From Mycobacterium sp. GA-1841 (GTDB lineage: Bacteria; Actinomycetota; Actinomycetes; Mycobacteriales; Mycobacteriaceae): DNA of 64,000 nt. Below, in pieces: positions 1 to 9,327 of the stretch. A model generated the notes under the pieces. That model ran no database searches. It worked only from the letters and a program-made list of their open reading frames with translations, and had not been told where the DNA came from. The translations under genes and the position numbers were made by a program. The stretch is from the NCBI RefSeq assembly GCF_001954135.1, contig NZ_MBEQ01000003.1, positions 33,196 to 97,195 on the forward strand, in the 5' to 3' direction. The first letter of the stretch is position 1; each line of letters opens with the position of its first letter.

Positions 1-1125
1 GGGCCAATCCCCAGTGCGCACAGAACCGGGTGTTGGTGTCGATCGCCCCGGCCCACCGGTGACTGAACCGCACCCCGGACAACTGTGGGAACGTGAGAAA
101 GAAATGCGCGGCGAGCTTGCGGTAACTGGCTTCCCGGTTTTCGTAACCGGCTTTGACCCTGCCGCCGAAGTGGTACACGGCGTCGTACCCGCCCCACACG
201 ATCCGATTGTCCGCCGTGAGCCGGTAGTAGTGGAACTGATTGCCACAGTCACCGACCCCTGCCGCCCGCGCCAGCCGATCACCTCGAGTTGTTCGGCGCT
301 GAGCGGTTCGGTGGCCAGCACGTAGTCGTAGACCGGAACGGTGTGGAACGCGTTGCGCCGCAGCAGACTCGGGAACACGTTGGTGGCCAGCACCGCCTGA
401 CGCGCGGTGATCGTGGCCTGGGCGGTGTCGATGCGCAGTACTGCTCCCCCGGAGTTGATCGACCGCGCGGCGGTGTGTTCGTGGATGTCCACGCCCGCCT
501 CGGCACAGGCGCGCGCCAGTTCGACCACGAGCTTGCCCGGATGTACCAATGCGCACGTCCGCGCGGACAGCAGACCGGCCAGATAGGTCGGCGAGTCGAG
601 GTGCGCCCGCACCGCGGCGGCGTCCAACAGATCACCTTCGGCGGCGTCGGCAGCCTGCGCCAGCCACGGGATCTGGTGCGCCTCGGTGGCCACGGTGAGC
701 ATGCCCGTGCGTTCCCACTCCACATCGAGACCGAGACGCTCGACGTCACGTTCCATGCCGTCGAGATTGGCCATGCCCATCACAGTCAGCTCGTCGAACT
801 CGTCGGGCCACCTTGCTTTCCCGTTGTTGACGCCGTGGGTGAGGCTGGCGTCGACGAAACCGCCGTTACGCCCGGACGCGGCCCAACCGACACGCTGCGC
901 CTCGATCAACACGATCCGCCGGTCCGGGTGACGTTCGGCCGCGTGCAGCGCGGTCCACAGGCCGGCGTAACCACCGCCGATGATTGCCAGATCAGCGCTG
1001 ACCGCGTGGGTCAGCGGCGGGTAGCACGCCCGCGGCAGCTCCAGCCACACCGATCCCAGCGAGCTTGCCGCCAACGCCTTCTCGACGAGCGCCGGGTCGA
1101 CATGGTTGTCAAAGACCGTCTGCAT
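1..1125 (-). pseudogene. FAD-dependent amine/amino-acid oxidoreductase (DAO family), frameshifted and cut by window edge
   Basis: Reading from ATG at 1125, the N-terminal half is a normal FAD-dependent oxidoreductase of the DAO/gamma-glutamylputrescine-oxidase-like group. A Rossmann motif DLAIIGGGYAG lies near residues 45-55, followed by the family block GWAASGRNGGF. Near base 258 the frame breaks. The conserved continuation (VGDCGNQFHYYRLT then NRIVWGGYDAVYHFGG) is read in a different frame from about 257 down to base 1. One extra C in the plus-strand run at 256-259 would restore a single reading frame. The C-terminus lies outside the window. Such enzymes usually have about 450 residues. A one-base indel in a homopolymer can be a real mutation or a sequencing error. 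The substrate cannot be told. Confidence 0.8.
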
Positions 1126-1170
1126 AGCCGGACATTACGGCGTCGCGACAGATTGCGACGGGTGAACGCG

Positions 1171-2082
1171 TTACCCGACCGGCGCAGTGTCGGCGACCTG
1201 CGCGGGCTGCCACCCCGGTGGGCCGAAAACGTAACCCACCCGGTCACGCAGCCGACGCGCCTGCCGCACGTCACGGGCGATCGCCACATATTCGTGCGTT
1301 TGCAGCTTCCAGACGTTGAAGGTGTTGACCGGCTTCGTCAGCCCATAGTGCGGGCGGAACACCTCGGGCTGGAACGTGCCCAACATCCGGTCCCAGATGA
1401 TCAGGATGCCACCGTAATTGCGGTCCAGGTACAACTCGTCGCGGCCGTGGTGCACCCGGTGGTGTGACGGTGTGTTGAAGATGAACTCGATTGGCCGCCA
1501 GAGCTTTCCGACCCGCTCCGTGTGCACCCAGAACTGGTAGACCAGACTCACCGAGAAGCTGAAGAACACCAGCCAGGGCGGTACACCCAACAGCGGCAGG
1601 GGAATCCAGGCCAAAATCTCTCCGCTGTTGTTCCATTTCTGGCGCAGCGCGGTGGCGAAGTTGTAGTACTCGCTGGAGTGGTGTGCCTGGTGCGTGGCCC
1701 AGATCAACCGCACCCGGTGCGCCACGCGGTGGTAGGTGTAGTACAGCAGATCCACCCCGACGAGGGCGATCACCCAGGTGTACCAGCGGTCGGCGGGCAA
1801 CTGCCACGGCGCCAGATACGCGTAGATCGCGGCGTAGCCCAACAGCCCGAGTAGTTTCCAGGCCGACATGGTGGCCATCGACACCAGCCCCATCGAAACG
1901 CTGGTCCAGGCGTCACGTGCGTGGAACGATCCGGCCGGCGCGCGTTGCGCCTCGACGTGTTCCAGACGACGCGCCGCCGTCCATTCCACCGCCAGCAGCA
2001 GCAGGAAGAACGGGATGGCGAAAACCACCGGGTCCCGCATCGGTTCGGGCAGGAAGTCCAGGATGGACCGGATCATCTCCAT
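1171..2082 (-). CDS. Sterol desaturase / fatty acid hydroxylase family membrane protein
   Basis: A 303-residue integral membrane protein. Hydrophobic spans lie near residues 16-34, 62-92 and 103-116, with another pair around 160-190. It carries the histidine clusters of the fatty-acid-hydroxylase superfamily: HRVAH at 118-122, HQAHH at 131-135 and HHRVHH at 207-212. These are expected to hold a non-heme di-iron centre that oxidises lipid or sterol chains. The gene starts 45 bases after the stop of the upstream esterase and is probably co-transcribed with it. ATG at 2082 is followed by a second ATG two codons later, and neither has a strong ribosome binding site. The substrate is unknown. The family is secure but the specific reaction is not. 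Confidence 0.85.
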   Translation of the reverse strand: MEMIRSILDFLPEPMRDPVVFAIPFFLLLLAVEWTAARRLEHVEAQRAPAGSFHARDAWTSVSMGLVSMATMSAWKLLGLLGYAAIYAYLAPWQLPADRWYTWVIALVGVDLLYYTYHRVAHRVRLIWATHQAHHSSEYYNFATALRQKWNNSGEILAWIPLPLLGVPPWLVFFSFSVSLVYQFWVHTERVGKLWRPIEFIFNTPSHHRVHHGRDELYLDRNYGGILIIWDRMLGTFQPEVFRPHYGLTKPVNTFNVWKLQTHEYVAIARDVRQARRLRDRVGYVFGPPGWQPAQVADTAPVG

Positions 2083-2127
2083 GGCTTCATCTTTTGTCTC
2101 AGCGGATTTTTCTCAGCGGGATTCGTG

Positions 2128-3699
2128 CTATCGGAAGTTGAGTATGCGGCTTCCCCACGCCGTGTGTAGGTGGCGGTCCAGGTCGGCGACGGTTTTGTCC
2201 TGTTTGTCTATCACCAGTGTGACGCGGTCGTCGCGGCGGTATGGCCGCCACACCGGTTCCCCGGCTGCGCCGGCCGGCTCCCCCGTGGCGGCAAAGTTGA
2301 CCCACCGCCGACGCACCCGGCCAGACACCGCGCGCCCGTGCTTGAGCCCACCCAGCTTGAACGTCGGATCCTTGGGTCCGGCAACCAGATTGCCCCACAC
2401 GTACGGCAGCTCGGTGGCGTGGGCAGCACCGAGGCGCAGCAACCGCAGCATCGGGGTGGTGAAGTCGAAGCGGTACAGGTAGACCGGCGCGACCGCACTG
2501 TGCCCTTCGGCGAACCACAGTGTCGGCATCCGAAAACCGATGTCACGCGCCACGCCCAGTCCGATCGCCTTGGGCCGCAGACCGGCATACGCCGCGGCGA
2601 CCTGCGCTTCGGTCGGCAGTTGCAGGCCCGGTTGCTCGTCGGCGATCGCGGCGAACATGGCCCGCAGCGACTCGGGGGTGATCGGCATCAACGGCGACTT
2701 CATCCACCGGAACACGGTGGCCTCGTGCTCGTTGGTGCCGATGATCAGCGGCACCCGGTGGCTGCGACCGTCCCGGGCCGCCGCCACCGGATAGTCCGGA
2801 ACCAGATCGCCGTCGACGATGGGCGCGAAGGCCAGCAGCCCCGGCGACTGGTTGGGCACCGCGTCGTACACCTCTTTGGCCACGGCCAGCAGCCTTGGCA
2901 CCGGCACCTCCGAGAGCCGGGCGACCTCGTCGCGCCCGATGCCCAGCCGGTCCAGAATCTTGGCGGTGACGGCTCGGGCACGTTCGGCGTCGTAGACCGA
3001 TGTCGCCGGTGAACTCTGCGCGATCGCGGCGCTGAACAATCCTTCGGCGGCGGGGCTGGTGAGCAGGGTGGTGATGATCCCGCCGCCGGCCGACTCGCCG
3101 AACAACGTCACCCGGTTCGGGTCACCGCCGAAGGCGGCAATGTTGTCGCGTACCCACTGCAGCGCGAACAGCACGTCGCGCAGTCCCGGGTTGGTGTCGA
3201 ACCGTAGCCCCTGGGCACCGGGGTGGCCGTTGAACTCCGAGAGGTCGAGGAAACCGAAGGGTCCCAACCGGTAGTTCACGGTGACCACCACGACGTCACC
3301 TTCGCCGGCCAGCACCCCGCCGTCGTAGAGCGGTTGGCTTCCCGAGCCGAGTACGTAGGCGCCGCCGTGCACCCAGACCATCACCGGCTTGGCGTCTCCG
3401 GCCTCGGTTCCACTCGGTGCCCACACGTTCAGCACGAGGCTGTCCTCGCCCTGGCGGCCGCCCAGGTCGATCGGCAGACGCGGGTCGGTGATCTGCGGGC
3501 AGACCGGCCCGGCGCCGGTCGTGTCGAGAACCTCCCGCCAGCGGGCCGGCGGTTGCGGTGCCCGCCACCGCAATTCGGCGACCGGCGCGGCGGCGTAGCG
3601 AATGCCCATCCACCGCTTCGTCGTTCCGTCATCGGTCCCGCGAACCGGGCCATACCCGGTCTCGATGACCGGCGCACCGGCGTCTGTCGAATGGGGCAT
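2128..3699 (-). CDS. Carboxylesterase type B / lipase
   Basis: A 523-residue alpha/beta hydrolase of the carboxylesterase-B family. The oxyanion-hole motif HGGAY is at residues 111-115 and the nucleophile elbow FGESAGGG puts the catalytic serine at 203. Length and domain layout match full-size family members. No clear signal peptide is seen, so a cytosolic esterase is likely. The frame is open further upstream, but ATG at 3699 is preferred because GGAG lies 6-7 bases before it, and a longer version would run into the divergent exporter gene at 3772. It probably forms a two-gene unit with the hydroxylase-like gene downstream, which suggests handling of an ester lipid. That link is inference. 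Confidence 0.9.
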   Translation of the reverse strand: MPHSTDAGAPVIETGYGPVRGTDDGTTKRWMGIRYAAAPVAELRWRAPQPPARWREVLDTTGAGPVCPQITDPRLPIDLGGRQGEDSLVLNVWAPSGTEAGDAKPVMVWVHGGAYVLGSGSQPLYDGGVLAGEGDVVVVTVNYRLGPFGFLDLSEFNGHPGAQGLRFDTNPGLRDVLFALQWVRDNIAAFGGDPNRVTLFGESAGGGIITTLLTSPAAEGLFSAAIAQSSPATSVYDAERARAVTAKILDRLGIGRDEVARLSEVPVPRLLAVAKEVYDAVPNQSPGLLAFAPIVDGDLVPDYPVAAARDGRSHRVPLIIGTNEHEATVFRWMKSPLMPITPESLRAMFAAIADEQPGLQLPTEAQVAAAYAGLRPKAIGLGVARDIGFRMPTLWFAEGHSAVAPVYLYRFDFTTPMLRLLRLGAAHATELPYVWGNLVAGPKDPTFKLGGLKHGRAVSGRVRRRWVNFAATGEPAGAAGEPVWRPYRRDDRVTLVIDKQDKTVADLDRHLHTAWGSRILNFR

Positions 3700-3771
3700 C
3701 GGGTCTCCTGGGCAAAGCTGGTCGGGCTCCCCCACGGTACCCATCGGCGCGACGGGAGATAAGTTTGTCCG

Positions 3772-4107
3772 GTGCGGACATGGGCGTTGTTGCTGACGGC
3801 CGTCATCACCGAAGTCACCGCCACCCTGTCGCTGCGCGCCTCCCAGGACCATGCGGCCTGGCTGGCGCTGGTGGTGTCCGGTTACCTGGCGGCGTTCGTG
3901 TTGCTGACGCTGGTGCTGCGCGCGGGCATGCCCGTCGGCGTCGCGTACGGGATCTGGGGCGCGCTGGGCACCGCGGCAACCGCGGCGCTGGCCGCGGTGT
4001 TCTTCGGCGATCCGTTCACCTGGCCCATCATGGCCGGTATCGGGCTGATCATCGCCGGCGTACTGCTCGTGGAGCTGGGATCACACCCCCGCGGCGCCGA
4101 ATCGTGA
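3772..4107 (+). CDS. Small multidrug resistance (SMR) exporter, subunit 1
   Basis: A 111-residue protein with four transmembrane helices. It has the SMR family pattern: a membrane-embedded acidic residue in helix 1 (ITEVTATLSL) and the YGIWGALG signature in helix 3. SMR proteins exchange protons for cationic compounds such as quaternary amines or guanidinium. The start is GTG at 3772. Its stop overlaps the start of a second SMR gene, which points to a heterodimeric pair like EbrAB or YkkCD. The 72 bases shared with the divergent esterase hold the promoter. No guanidine riboswitch fold was found there. The substrate class is undetermined. Confidence 0.9.
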   Translation: MRTWALLLTAVITEVTATLSLRASQDHAAWLALVVSGYLAAFVLLTLVLRAGMPVGVAYGIWGALGTAATAALAAVFFGDPFTWPIMAGIGLIIAGVLLVELGSHPRGAES

Positions 4108-4436
4108 TGTGGTTGACCCTGTCTGGGGCGATCATGGTGGAGGTGCTCGCCACGCTCGCGCTGCGCGCCTCCGACGGATTCCGGCGCAAGGCCTGGATTG
4201 CGCCCGTGGTCGCCGGCTACGTGACGTCGTTCTATCTGCTGTGGCTGTCGCTGTCGCTGGGCGTGCCCGTGGGCATCGCCTACGGCATCTGGACCGCCTG
4301 CGGGGTCGCGCTGGTGGCCGTCATCGCCCGATTCATGTTCGCCGAGCCGCTGACCCCGGTGATGATGCTGGGCATCGCCCTAATCGTGTCGGGTGTGTTC
4401 ACGATCGAGCTCGCCGGCGTCGGCCCCACCCACTGA
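4107..4436 (+). CDS. Small multidrug resistance (SMR) exporter, subunit 2
   Basis: A 109-residue four-helix SMR protein with helix-1 glutamate (MVEVLATLAL) and the YGIWTACG signature. The ATG shares one base with the TGA of the first SMR gene (TGATG), so translation is almost certainly coupled. GTG at 4104 is an alternative start one codon earlier. Paired SMR genes normally form an antiparallel heterodimer in which the partners insert in opposite orientations. The last 57 bases overlap the end of the convergent MFS gene. Confidence 0.9.
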   Translation: MWLTLSGAIMVEVLATLALRASDGFRRKAWIAPVVAGYVTSFYLLWLSLSLGVPVGIAYGIWTACGVALVAVIARFMFAEPLTPVMMLGIALIVSGVFTIELAGVGPTH

Positions 4437-5639
4437 ATGCGGTGCCGCCGCAGGCTGTCGCGGAAGCACCCCGGCCAGCGCGATGGCCACCACCCCGGCC
4501 GCCGGTACCGCGAGTAGCCCCGCCCGCAGCCCGGCGGCATCGGCGATGAGCCCGACCAGCAGCGGCGCGCCGAAGAAGCCGACCCGCATGAGCCAGGTGA
4601 CCACGGTCAGTCCGGTGCCCGGCCGGAGCCCGGGCAGCTGATCGGCGGCGTGCATGGCGGCAGGCACCAGGGTGGCAACGCCGAGCCCGGCGAGCGCGAA
4701 GCCGGCGATCGTGGTGACAAGGCTCGGGAATGCCAGCGCGGTTCCCATGCCGGCGGCGGCGATGAAGCCGCCCGCGCGGACCACGGTGGCCTCGCCGAAC
4801 CGGTCGACCAGACGATCACCCGTCAGCCGGCCGATGAACATGAAGCCGACCAGTGCGATGTAGCCGAAGACCGCGAGCGCGGGCGGCGCATGCAGCGAGT
4901 CACGCAGATACAGGGTTGCCCACGAGCTTCCGGCGTCCTCGACCGTGGCGCCGGCGATGGCGATCAGCACCAGGGCGAACAGGATCAGATACATCCGCGG
5001 CCGGGCCTTGGTGCCTACCGCGGCATGCGCTGCCGGGTGGTCGTCATGGTCCGGACCGGGCAACAGAAAGCGGTAGGCCACCAGCGCCACCGCACTCAAC
5101 AGCACCGCGACCGCCGAAAGGTGGATTTCCCGCGGTATGCCCAGCGCGATCGTCCCGGCTCCGGTGAGCCCGCCGAGGATCGCGCCGGCGGCCCACACCG
5201 CGTGCAGCGAGTTGATGATCGAGCGACCGTGTTCGCGTTGCAGCCGCAGCCCGTGGGCGTTCTGCGCGACATCGACCACCGAGTCGCACGCCCCGGCCAG
5301 GAACAGGGCACCGGCAAAGACGAGCGGGGTTTCCGCCGCGCCGGCGGCGGTGATGAAGGCGGCAAGGGCGACGGTCCCGACGACGGCGACCCGCGCACTG
5401 CGGAACCGTCGAATCAGGGTCGCCGCGGCCAGTCCGGCAACCAGCGCCCCGCCGGAGAACGAGGCGACGGCGGCGCCGTACACCGCGTTGCTCAGGTGCA
5501 GGTCGGTTTTGATCTCCGGATAGCGGGGCAGCAGGTTGGCGAAGAGCGCACCGTTGGTCAGAAACAGCGCGCCGACGGCGATCCGCGTTCGGCGCAGGTC
5601 CACGGCACCACGCCGACGCGGAGCCGAACTTTGTGCCAT
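4380..5639 (-). CDS. MFS transporter
   Basis: A 419-residue major facilitator protein with about 12 hydrophobic helices. The N-terminal tail is Arg-rich and charged. The first helix reads ALFLTNGALFANLLPRYPEI, the usual opening of the bacterial fucose-permease/YbjJ-like branch. ATG at 5639 was chosen because the protein begins shortly before helix 1 and because malQ diverges from 5702. No strong ribosome binding site is visible. The C-terminal tail is hydrophilic and overlaps the end of the convergent SMR gene by 57 bases. The substrate is unknown. Sharing a control region with malQ does not prove a role in sugar transport. Confidence 0.85.
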   Translation of the reverse strand: MAQSSAPRRRGAVDLRRTRIAVGALFLTNGALFANLLPRYPEIKTDLHLSNAVYGAAVASFSGGALVAGLAAATLIRRFRSARVAVVGTVALAAFITAAGAAETPLVFAGALFLAGACDSVVDVAQNAHGLRLQREHGRSIINSLHAVWAAGAILGGLTGAGTIALGIPREIHLSAVAVLLSAVALVAYRFLLPGPDHDDHPAAHAAVGTKARPRMYLILFALVLIAIAGATVEDAGSSWATLYLRDSLHAPPALAVFGYIALVGFMFIGRLTGDRLVDRFGEATVVRAGGFIAAAGMGTALAFPSLVTTIAGFALAGLGVATLVPAAMHAADQLPGLRPGTGLTVVTWLMRVGFFGAPLLVGLIADAAGLRAGLLAVPAAGVVAIALAGVLPRQPAAAPHSVGGADAGELDREHTRHD

Positions 5640-5701
5640 CGAGACGACACTACCGACGGCGTCGCCTGACACGATCGAGCCGGGGCAGCAAGATTGACAC
5701 C

Positions 5702-7840
5702 ATGACCGCAACCTCGGAGGCCCTGCTGGAGTTGGCCCGCCGCTACGGCGTGGCCGCGGAGTTCGAAGACTGGACCGGCAGGCGCACCGCCGTCGCGGAG
5801 TCCACCTTGGTGGCGGTGCTCGACGCACTGGGCGTGCCGGCCGGAACCGAAGCCGACCGCATCAATTCCCTGGCCGCCCACGACCGGCAGTACTGGCAGC
5901 GGCCGCTGCCGCCGATCGTGATCGGCCGGGCCGGGACGGCGTCGAGATTCTGGGTGCACGTCACCCACGGTGATCCGGCCGAGCTCACGTTGCGCCTTGA
6001 GGACGGCACCGAACGAAGCGGGCTGCGACAACTGGAGAACCACCGGCCCCCGTACGACCTCGGAGACCGGTTGATCGGCGAGGCCACCTTCGAGCTGCCG
6101 GCGGACCTGCCGCTGGGCTATCACCGGCTCCGGTTGGGCGCGCCGGGCTCCCAGACCGAAACCTCGGTGGTGATCTCCCCCGCCACCCTGGAACTGCCCA
6201 GCCGGCTGGGCCGGCGGCGCGCCTGGGGCCTGGCGGCGCAGCTGTACAGCGTTCGATCGCAGAACTCTTGGGGCACAGGCGATCTCACTGACCTGACGGA
6301 TCTTGCGGTGTGGTCGGCAGCCGAGCACGGCGCCGACTTCATCCTGGTCAACCCGCTGCATGCGGCCGCTCCCACGCCACCGATGGAGCCGTCACCGTAT
6401 CTGCCCACCTCACGGCGCTTCGGCAGTCCGCTCTACCTTCGGGTGGAAGCCATCCCGGAGTTCGCCTCGGTCCGTCACCGCGGTCGAATCCGGGCCCTGC
6501 GCACCGCGCTCAACAAGCGCGCCGACCGCAGTCCGACCATCGACCGCGACGCAGCCTGGCAGGCCAAACGCACCGCGCTGGAGCAGGTGTACCGGGTGGA
6601 GCGCTCTGCGGGCCGGGAATTGGCGTATGCCGCCTACCGAGCCCGCCACGGCCGCAGTCTCGACGATTTCGCGATCTGGTGCGCCCTGGCCGAACAGTAC
6701 GGGGGCGACTGGCACGGCTGGCCGCATGCGCTGCAGCATCCGGCGAATCCGGAGGTGGCCGCCTTCGCGGCGGCCCACCGACAGGCCGTGGATTTCCATC
6801 GGTGGCTGCAGTGGGTGCTCGACGACCAACTCACCGCCACCCAGGCCACCGCGGTGCAGGCCGGGATGGCACTCGGCGTCATGAGCGATCTCGCGGTCGG
6901 CGTCGACCCCGACGGTGCCGACGCCTGGGCGCTACAGGACGTGCTTGCCCTCGGGGTGACCGCGGGGGCACCGCCGGATGAGTTCAACCAGCTCGGCCAA
7001 GACTGGTCGCAGCCGCCGTGGCGGCCGGACCGCCTCGTCGAGCAGGCCTACGAACCGTTCCGGGCGGTGGTCAACATGGCGTTGCGGCACTCCGGCGGCG
7101 TACGTATCGACCACATCATCGGGATGTTCCGGCTGTGGTGGATTCCCAAGGGCGCCGCGCCCACCGACGGCACCTATGTGCGCTACGACCACGAGGCGAT
7201 GATCGGCATCATCGCGCTGGAGGCGCACCGGGCGGGCGCCGTCGTGGTCGGCGAGGATCTCGGCACGGTGGAACCGTGGGTGCGCGATTATCTGCATGCG
7301 CGTGGTCTGTTCGGCACCTCGATCCTGTGGTTCGAGTCCGACTCCGGAAAGCCGTTGCCGGCCGAACGGTGGCGGGAATACTGCCTGTCCTCGGTGACCA
7401 CACATGATCTGCCGCCGACGGCCGGTTACCTGGCCGGCGAGCATGTGCGGTTGCGCGGCGAACTCGGGCTGCTGACCCGCCCTGCCGAGGAGGAGTTGGC
7501 CGCGGACCGCGCCGCACAGGCGGCGTGGTTCGAGGAGTTGCGCCGGGTGGGCCTGCTCGGGCCCGAGGCGGACACCGATCAGATTGTCACCGCGCTGTAC
7601 CGGTATCTGGGTCGCACGCCGTCGAAACTGCTGGCGCTGTCGCTCGCCGACGCGGTGGGCGACGTGCGGACCCAGAACCAGCCCGGGACCACCGACGAGT
7701 ATCCGAACTGGCGGATCCCGCTGGCCGGTCCGGACGGGCGGCGCCTGCTGCTTGAAGACGTGTTCGGCGATCCGCGCGCCACGGCGTTGAGCGACGTCAT
7801 GGCGGAGATCGCCGCGCCCCCGGGGCGGGACGGCATGTAA
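5702..7840 (+). CDS. malQ: 4-alpha-glucanotransferase (amylomaltase)
   Basis: A 712-residue GH77 enzyme that moves maltodextrin chains between acceptors in cytosolic glycogen/maltose metabolism. The catalytic blocks are visible: VRIDHIIGMFRLWWIP (nucleophile Asp near residue 469), VVGEDLGTVEPWV (acid/base Glu near 517) and VTTHDLPPTAGY (transition-state Asp near 568). Length agrees with mycobacterial MalQ of about 720 residues, which carries an N-terminal extension compared with thermophile forms. The start is ATG at 5702. Only a weak AG-rich stretch precedes it. It is a single-gene unit that diverges from the MFS gene. Confidence 0.95.
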   Translation: MTATSEALLELARRYGVAAEFEDWTGRRTAVAESTLVAVLDALGVPAGTEADRINSLAAHDRQYWQRPLPPIVIGRAGTASRFWVHVTHGDPAELTLRLEDGTERSGLRQLENHRPPYDLGDRLIGEATFELPADLPLGYHRLRLGAPGSQTETSVVISPATLELPSRLGRRRAWGLAAQLYSVRSQNSWGTGDLTDLTDLAVWSAAEHGADFILVNPLHAAAPTPPMEPSPYLPTSRRFGSPLYLRVEAIPEFASVRHRGRIRALRTALNKRADRSPTIDRDAAWQAKRTALEQVYRVERSAGRELAYAAYRARHGRSLDDFAIWCALAEQYGGDWHGWPHALQHPANPEVAAFAAAHRQAVDFHRWLQWVLDDQLTATQATAVQAGMALGVMSDLAVGVDPDGADAWALQDVLALGVTAGAPPDEFNQLGQDWSQPPWRPDRLVEQAYEPFRAVVNMALRHSGGVRIDHIIGMFRLWWIPKGAAPTDGTYVRYDHEAMIGIIALEAHRAGAVVVGEDLGTVEPWVRDYLHARGLFGTSILWFESDSGKPLPAERWREYCLSSVTTHDLPPTAGYLAGEHVRLRGELGLLTRPAEEELAADRAAQAAWFEELRRVGLLGPEADTDQIVTALYRYLGRTPSKLLALSLADAVGDVRTQNQPGTTDEYPNWRIPLAGPDGRRLLLEDVFGDPRATALSDVMAEIAAPPGRDGM

Positions 7841-7919
7841 CGCGCCGGGTCTCTGCTCCGGTTTCACAAACGTCTCTGCTGCGATATGTTCGCAACCGCA
7901 CCCGACTGACGGAGTTCAC

Positions 7920-8330
7920 GTGAAGAAGCTTGTAGCGCTCGGCGGAGGTCTGTTGGCCGCCGGTTCGATCGCCCTGGTGGCTGCCGGAACCGCCACCTCA
8001 CAGCCGACCTCGACCTCGGTCAACGTCGTGGGCGAGCCGTACATGAAGGCGCTATCGATCCTCAAGAGCCAGGGCGTCAAGGCCACCTTCGGCGGTTCGT
8101 TCGGCAGCGCCCTTCCGCAGGCCGAGTGCCTGGTCGATTCCCAGAAGGTCAACTCCAGCGGCAAGATGATCCTGATGCTGGATTGCAGCGAGGCCGCGGC
8201 CGAGCAGTCGGCCGATTCGGCTGTCCCGGGTGGTCCGCGCGTGGGCAGCAACGGGGTGACCACGGTGACGCCGACGCCGGTGGTTCCGATCGCCGGTGCG
8301 CCGGGCGCGGGCACGCCACCGCCGGCCTGA
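7920..8330 (+). CDS. Small exported protein with PASTA-like segment
   Basis: A 136-residue protein beginning at GTG 7920 with GGAG five bases upstream. Residues 1-27 form a signal peptide (Lys-Lys then Ala/Gly/Leu-rich, ending TATSQ). The mature part has one segment of about 50 residues (VVGEPYMKALSILKSQG onward) with the look of a single PASTA-like or related mycobacterial alpha/beta module and two cysteines. It ends in a Pro/Ala/Gly tail that may be disordered. Mycobacteria encode several such small secreted proteins of unknown role. A second, shorter relative by pattern lies at 11219. Confidence 0.75.
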   Translation: MKKLVALGGGLLAAGSIALVAAGTATSQPTSTSVNVVGEPYMKALSILKSQGVKATFGGSFGSALPQAECLVDSQKVNSSGKMILMLDCSEAAAEQSADSAVPGGPRVGSNGVTTVTPTPVVPIAGAPGAGTPPPA

Positions 8331-8427
8331 TCCAGCGGCGGGGATGACCGATCGAGTAACCCGGTACCGTCGTTCCCACCTAAATACGTACACTGCTGAG
8401 AGACCACTCATTTCAGGGAGGCTCTCG

Positions 8428-9327
8428 ATGCTGCGTCCGTTGCGGTTCGACCACGAGATCGATCCGGGCCCGGTACAGATCCAGGCCCGCAAGGTGCACT
8501 TCGATCTCGACGACATCCCGTTGCACTGGATCCCGGGACACCCGGTGGCCTCGACCATGGTGAACCTGTTCAACGTGGTGCTGCCGATGGCCGAGCACTG
8601 GTTCGTCGCGACGTTCAACGAAGCGCTGCCGTATGTGCGCGATCCCAGACTCGCCGACGACATGCGCGGTTTCATCGGGCAGGAGGCCACCCACGCCGAA
8701 ACCCATGACAAGGTGCTCGACGAATTCCTCACCGCGCACGGTGTCGATTACCAGCTGATCCTGTCGGTGGTCGAGCACATGTTCACCAAAATGCTGGCAC
8801 CGACCACCTCGACCGATCCCCGTCGCAAGCTGTCCAACCTGTGCGACCGGCTGTGGCTCATCGCCGCCATCGAGCACTACACGGCAGTTCTGGGCGATTT
8901 CGTGCTGAACTGCACCTGGCAGGACTACGACGCCGATCCGACGCTGACCGACCTGTTCCGCTGGCATGGCAGCGAGGAGGTCGAACACCGCAGCGTCGCG
9001 CACGACGTCGCGGTGTATTTCCAGGACAGTTACTACAGCCGGGTGCGGGCGATGTCGGTCGCGGCGACGGCGGTCTACCTGTTCTTCCAGCGCGGCTGTT
9101 GGGCGATGGTCAAGCGCGACCCGTCCCTCGACATCAGCTGGTGGCAGATGAACCGGATGCGCATGCGCGATTCCAAGCTCGGTCTGTTACCCAAGTTCTC
9201 CCGCATGTTCGGCACCCACACCCTCACCTACTGCCGGCCCGGCTTCTCTCCGGAGGAGATGGGTTCGACGGCGCAGGCGGTCGCCTATCTGGCCAGTTCC
9301 CCGGCGGCGCGGGCCGCGCACCTGTGA
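8428..9327 (+). CDS. Ferritin-like di-iron protein annotated as metal-dependent hydrolase (PF10118 type)
   Basis: A 299-residue, mostly helical protein of the family usually named predicted metal-dependent hydrolase. Two ExxH-type motifs are present: GQEATHAETH at residues 85-93 and GSEEVEH around 175-181, with further acidic and His residues between them. This pattern suits a carboxylate-bridged di-iron site in a four-helix bundle. The start at 8428 has an excellent AGGGAGG seven bases upstream. The next gene, a flavin/[2Fe-2S] reductase, overlaps it by GTGA. The pairing suggests an electron-fed oxygenase, desaturase or decarbonylase rather than a hydrolase, but that is inference. Confidence 0.85.
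   Translation: MLRPLRFDHEIDPGPVQIQARKVHFDLDDIPLHWIPGHPVASTMVNLFNVVLPMAEHWFVATFNEALPYVRDPRLADDMRGFIGQEATHAETHDKVLDEFLTAHGVDYQLILSVVEHMFTKMLAPTTSTDPRRKLSNLCDRLWLIAAIEHYTAVLGDFVLNCTWQDYDADPTLTDLFRWHGSEEVEHRSVAHDVAVYFQDSYYSRVRAMSVAATAVYLFFQRGCWAMVKRDPSLDISWWQMNRMRMRDSKLGLLPKFSRMFGTHTLTYCRPGFSPEEMGSTAQAVAYLASSPAARAAHL

Noticed and set aside
3700..3771. Possible guanidine riboswitch ahead of the SMR pair (two ACGG tetraloop-like sites)
   Set aside because: The bases around both ACGG sites do not pair, so the mini-ykkC hairpins cannot form. The space is also too short for the ykkC-I fold.
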